Positions 62,352 through 64,000 of a stretch of DNA of 64,000 bases are shown in pieces; the first letter of the stretch is position 1; the number at the start of each line of letters is the position of its first letter. The DNA is from Streptomyces sp. NBC_00335. GTDB lineage: Bacteria > Actinomycetota > Actinomycetes > Streptomycetales > Streptomycetaceae. Below the pieces are notes generated by a model, which did no database searches, was not told where the DNA came from, and saw only the letters and a list, made by a program, of their open reading frames with translations. The position numbers were made by a program, and so were the translations under genes. The DNA lies in the NCBI RefSeq assembly GCF_036127095.1, contig NZ_CP108006.1, forward strand, positions 3,162,001-3,226,000, given 5' to 3'.

Positions 62352-62984
62352 CTAGACCGCGGCGGCAGCCCGGTGCCGCCCCGCCGCTGCTGCGGCAAGC
62401 CGCCCGAGGGCCTCGTCGCGGCCGCAGGCGTGCGCGCCCAGCGCGGTGTGCCGGGCCACGATGCCCCGCTCGGCCCGCATGAGCCGCCACCCGCGCCGCA
62501 GGAGCATCGGCACCGATTTGCGGCCCTCGCGCAGGTCACGGGCCAGGCGGCGGCGGAAGGTGGTGCTGGGCCGCCCGCGCAGGCAGAGCGCGTCCGCCAG
62601 CAGTCCGAGCTCCTGGCAGCGCGCCACGACGTCCGCCGCGAAGATCCCCTCCGCGATGAACAGCGGGGTCCGGCCGATGTCCAGCGTCTCGGTGCCGGTG
62701 CGGGAGCTGGTCGCGATGTCGTACACCGGGACCTCGGTGCGGCCGGTGCGGCACAGCTCCGCGACGGCGGCGACGGCGACCTCGGCGTCCCACGACAGCG
62801 GGGAGTCCCAGTCGATGTCGGAGCTGCCCTCGACCAGCGGCAGGGTCGGGTCGTCGCCCTCCTTGTAGAAGTCGTCCAGGCGCAGGACGGGCAGGCCCGA
62901 ACGGGCGGCCAGCGAGGACTTGCCGGAGCCCGAGGGCCCGGTCAGCAGCACGACGCGCGTAGGCAAAGGAGAAGAACAGCTCAC
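62352..62984 (-). CDS. udk: Uridine kinase-like P-loop protein
   Basis: About 210 residues from a GTG at 62984. The exact start is uncertain and an open frame extends to 63122. P-loop VVLLTGPSGSGKSSLAARSG, RLDDFYKEGDD (Walker B-like), DWDSPLSWD and FIAEGIFAADVV. These match the uridine-kinase/PRK-like kinases that phosphorylate uridine/cytidine for salvage. The C-terminus is Ala/Arg-rich and reads ARHTALGAHACGRDEALGRL. Convergent with sigQ across a strong terminator, divergent from the small secreted protein. Confidence 0.85.
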   Translation of the reverse strand: MSCSSPLPTRVVLLTGPSGSGKSSLAARSGLPVLRLDDFYKEGDDPTLPLVEGSSDIDWDSPLSWDAEVAVAAVAELCRTGRTEVPVYDIATSSRTGTETLDIGRTPLFIAEGIFAADVVARCQELGLLADALCLRGRPSTTFRRRLARDLREGRKSVPMLLRRGWRLMRAERGIVARHTALGAHACGRDEALGRLAAAAAGRHRAAAAV

Positions 62985-63115
62985 GGAACAACAGTGTGAA
63001 CTATTACCTCGCGCAGGGGACCTACCCAAAGACCCGTTGGTATCCAGGATCACACCTCCACTACGCTGCGTGCGCGCACGACTACGTCCCCACACGAGCC
63101 CACAGGCGGGAATCC

Positions 63116-63472
63116 ATGGCACGTCACGCAGCCCCCAAAGCCCCCCTCCCCAAGGCGCTGCGCACCGCAGGCCTGACCTTCTCGATGGCCGGTGCGGCCC
63201 TCGCGATGGCTGCCGGCGGCGCCCAGGCGGGCGAGCTCGATGTTCCGGCGGCCCTCGCAGGGGTCTCCGACCCGATCTCTAACCTCAAGGTGAATCCGCT
63301 GGCCCACACCGGCGTGGACCCCCTCGACAACGGCGTGGCCACCAAGGTCGCGGATTTCCCGTCCGTCGGCACGGGCATGGTCACGGGCATCCTGACCCAG
63401 GGGCCGTCGGTCGGCGAGCTGCCCACCGCCGCGGTCTCCTCGCTGCTCGGACCGGTCCTCCCCAAGCAGTAA
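63116..63472 (+). CDS. Small secreted protein
   Basis: 118 residues. Signal peptide (KALRTAGLTFSMAGAALAMAAGGAQA, cleavage near residue 38), then an ~80-residue mature part without Cys (DVPAALAGVSDPISNLKVNPLAHTGVDPLDNGVATKVADFP). GGCGGGA lies before the ATG. It resembles short exported Streptomyces proteins of unknown function. No sortase or chaplin signature was found. Closed by a hairpin. Confidence 0.8.
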   Translation: MARHAAPKAPLPKALRTAGLTFSMAGAALAMAAGGAQAGELDVPAALAGVSDPISNLKVNPLAHTGVDPLDNGVATKVADFPSVGTGMVTGILTQGPSVGELPTAAVSSLLGPVLPKQ

Positions 63473-63476
63473 GCAC

Positions 63477-63521
63477 GAAGAGGCCCCGGCAGCGCGGGGG
63501 ACGCCGCCGGGGCCCGTCTTC
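63477..63521. terminator. Hairpin terminator after the small secreted protein
   Basis: GAAGA plus GGCCCCGGC pairs with GCCGGGGCC plus TCTTC across a CG bulge. Located 5 bp past the stop and before the convergent dehydrogenase-like stop. Confidence 0.75.
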
Positions 63522-63544
63522 GGGGGGGTGGGGCCTCTGGGCCC

Positions 63545-64000
63545 CTAGTAAGAAGATCCGCCCGCGCCCAGCGACCCGGTCGGGTGCCAGACGGTCTTGG
63601 TCTCCAGGAACGCCGTCATGCGCGCCGTGCCCGGGTCCGCGCTCCAGTCGTCCACAGGCTGTGGACGCAGGACGCGCTTGAGGTTGTCCGCGGCCGCGAT
63701 CTCCAGCTCCTTGGCCAGCGCCTCGCCGGCGCCCGCCAGGTCGATCGCGTTGACGTCCTGGTGGGACGCCAGGTGCGGGCCCATCTCGGCGGCCTTGCCG
63801 GACAGGATGTTGACCACGCCGCCGGGCAGGTCGGAGGTGGCCAGGACCTCGCCGAGGGAGAGCGCCGGGAGCGGCGCCTTCTCGGAGGCGATGACGACGA
63901 CCGTGTTGCCGGTGGCGATCACCGGGGCGATCACCGAGACCAGTCCGAGGAAGGACGAGTCCTGCGGGGCCACGACCGTGACCACGCCGGTCGGCTCGGG
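63545..64000 (-). CDS. C-terminal part of an aldehyde-dehydrogenase-like protein (5' end beyond window)
   Basis: About 151 residues visible. The frame is open through base 64000. PTGVVTVVAPQDSSFLGLVSVIAPVIATGNTVVV and LPGGVVNILSGKAAEMGPHLASHQDVNAIDL match ALDH segments. However, after the DVNAID position the normal FTGS and the catalytic-Cys (GQxC) half are absent: the chain goes to LAGAGEALAKELEIAAADNLKRVLRP and ends in WHPTGSLGAGGSSY. It is therefore a short ALDH relative unlikely to be catalytic on its own, perhaps partner to a full ALDH just outside the window. Confidence 0.75.
   Translation of the reverse strand, partial: PEPTGVVTVVAPQDSSFLGLVSVIAPVIATGNTVVVIASEKAPLPALSLGEVLATSDLPGGVVNILSGKAAEMGPHLASHQDVNAIDLAGAGEALAKELEIAAADNLKRVLRPQPVDDWSADPGTARMTAFLETKTVWHPTGSLGAGGSSY

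Noticed and set aside
1..64000. CRISPR arrays, rRNA and tRNA genes
   Set aside because: No regularly spaced repeats and no cloverleaf or rRNA-like segment were seen by eye. A tRNAscan or covariance search would be needed to exclude a tRNA fully.

Overview
The window is high-GC actinobacterial DNA, almost certainly a Streptomyces chromosome. The evidence is strong G/C bias at third codon positions, GTG/TTG starts, the mycothiol enzyme Mca, the AfsQ1/AfsQ2/SigQ signalling cluster, two-component biotin-dependent acyl-CoA carboxylase genes with an epsilon subunit, an LAxTG sortase substrate, and L,D-transpeptidase lipoproteins. Most of it is conserved core chromosome, interrupted by small mobile elements. 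No rRNA, tRNA or CRISPR array was seen.

Layout. 1-6106 (minus): a translationally coupled operon of three membrane glycosyltransferases and a secreted galactose-oxidase-like (radical-copper) protein cut by the window edge, with a GTGAC-N6-GTGAC box upstream. 6378-17215 (mostly minus): a DUF255/thioredoxin protein, tnpB element 1, a metallopeptidase lipoprotein, a large STAND NTPase with C-terminal repeats, and mca, which has tnpB element 2 directly upstream. 17368-26067: DUF4307 protein, greA, DrrAB-type exporter, threonine dehydratase, MarR regulator, a sigma-like gene with a membrane partner, metB, and a membrane-anchored hypothetical protein. 26240-29152: msrA, a probable DUF3885 gene and a large serine integrase, followed by a second degenerate copy of the msrA 3' end. 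29172-34759: Tat-exported sulfatase, zinc alcohol dehydrogenase with divergent XRE regulator, and a tandem GNAT protein. 34824-36889: a decayed, chimeric ABC transporter pseudogene with tnpB element 3 at its 5' end. 37159-45403: L,D-transpeptidase, small acidic protein, LAxTG surface protein, hutH, diguanylate cyclase, enoyl-CoA hydratase, adenylate cyclase and birA. 45492-46793: tnpB element 4. 46849-55642: pccB, epsilon subunit, small membrane protein, maf, membrane protein, biotinylated alpha subunit, DeoR regulator, LpdA-type flavoprotein and gamma-glutamylcyclotransferase-like protein. 55876-62231: purine nucleoside phosphorylase, phosphohexomutase, then lipoprotein-afsQ2-afsQ1 divergent from sigQ. 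62352-64000: uridine-kinase-like protein, a small secreted protein and the C-terminus of an aldehyde-dehydrogenase-like protein.

How genes work together. birA, pccB, the epsilon subunit and the alpha subunit form a near-contiguous acyl-CoA carboxylase module that includes its own biotin ligase. afsQ1/afsQ2 control the adjacent sigQ through a visible GTGAC-N6-GTGAC direct repeat, and the same motif sits upstream of the glycan/oxidase operon. Adenylate cyclase and diguanylate cyclase lie within 3 kb of each other.

The most unusual trait is four tnpB genes in 64 kb. All have intact RuvC and zinc-finger residues, none has a tnpA, and each has an omega-RNA-like right end from which a guide can be read in the flank. 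Elements 2 and 3 are close paralogues carrying different guides. Element 2 separates mca from its upstream region. Element 3 sits in a transporter that has since been frameshifted and fused.
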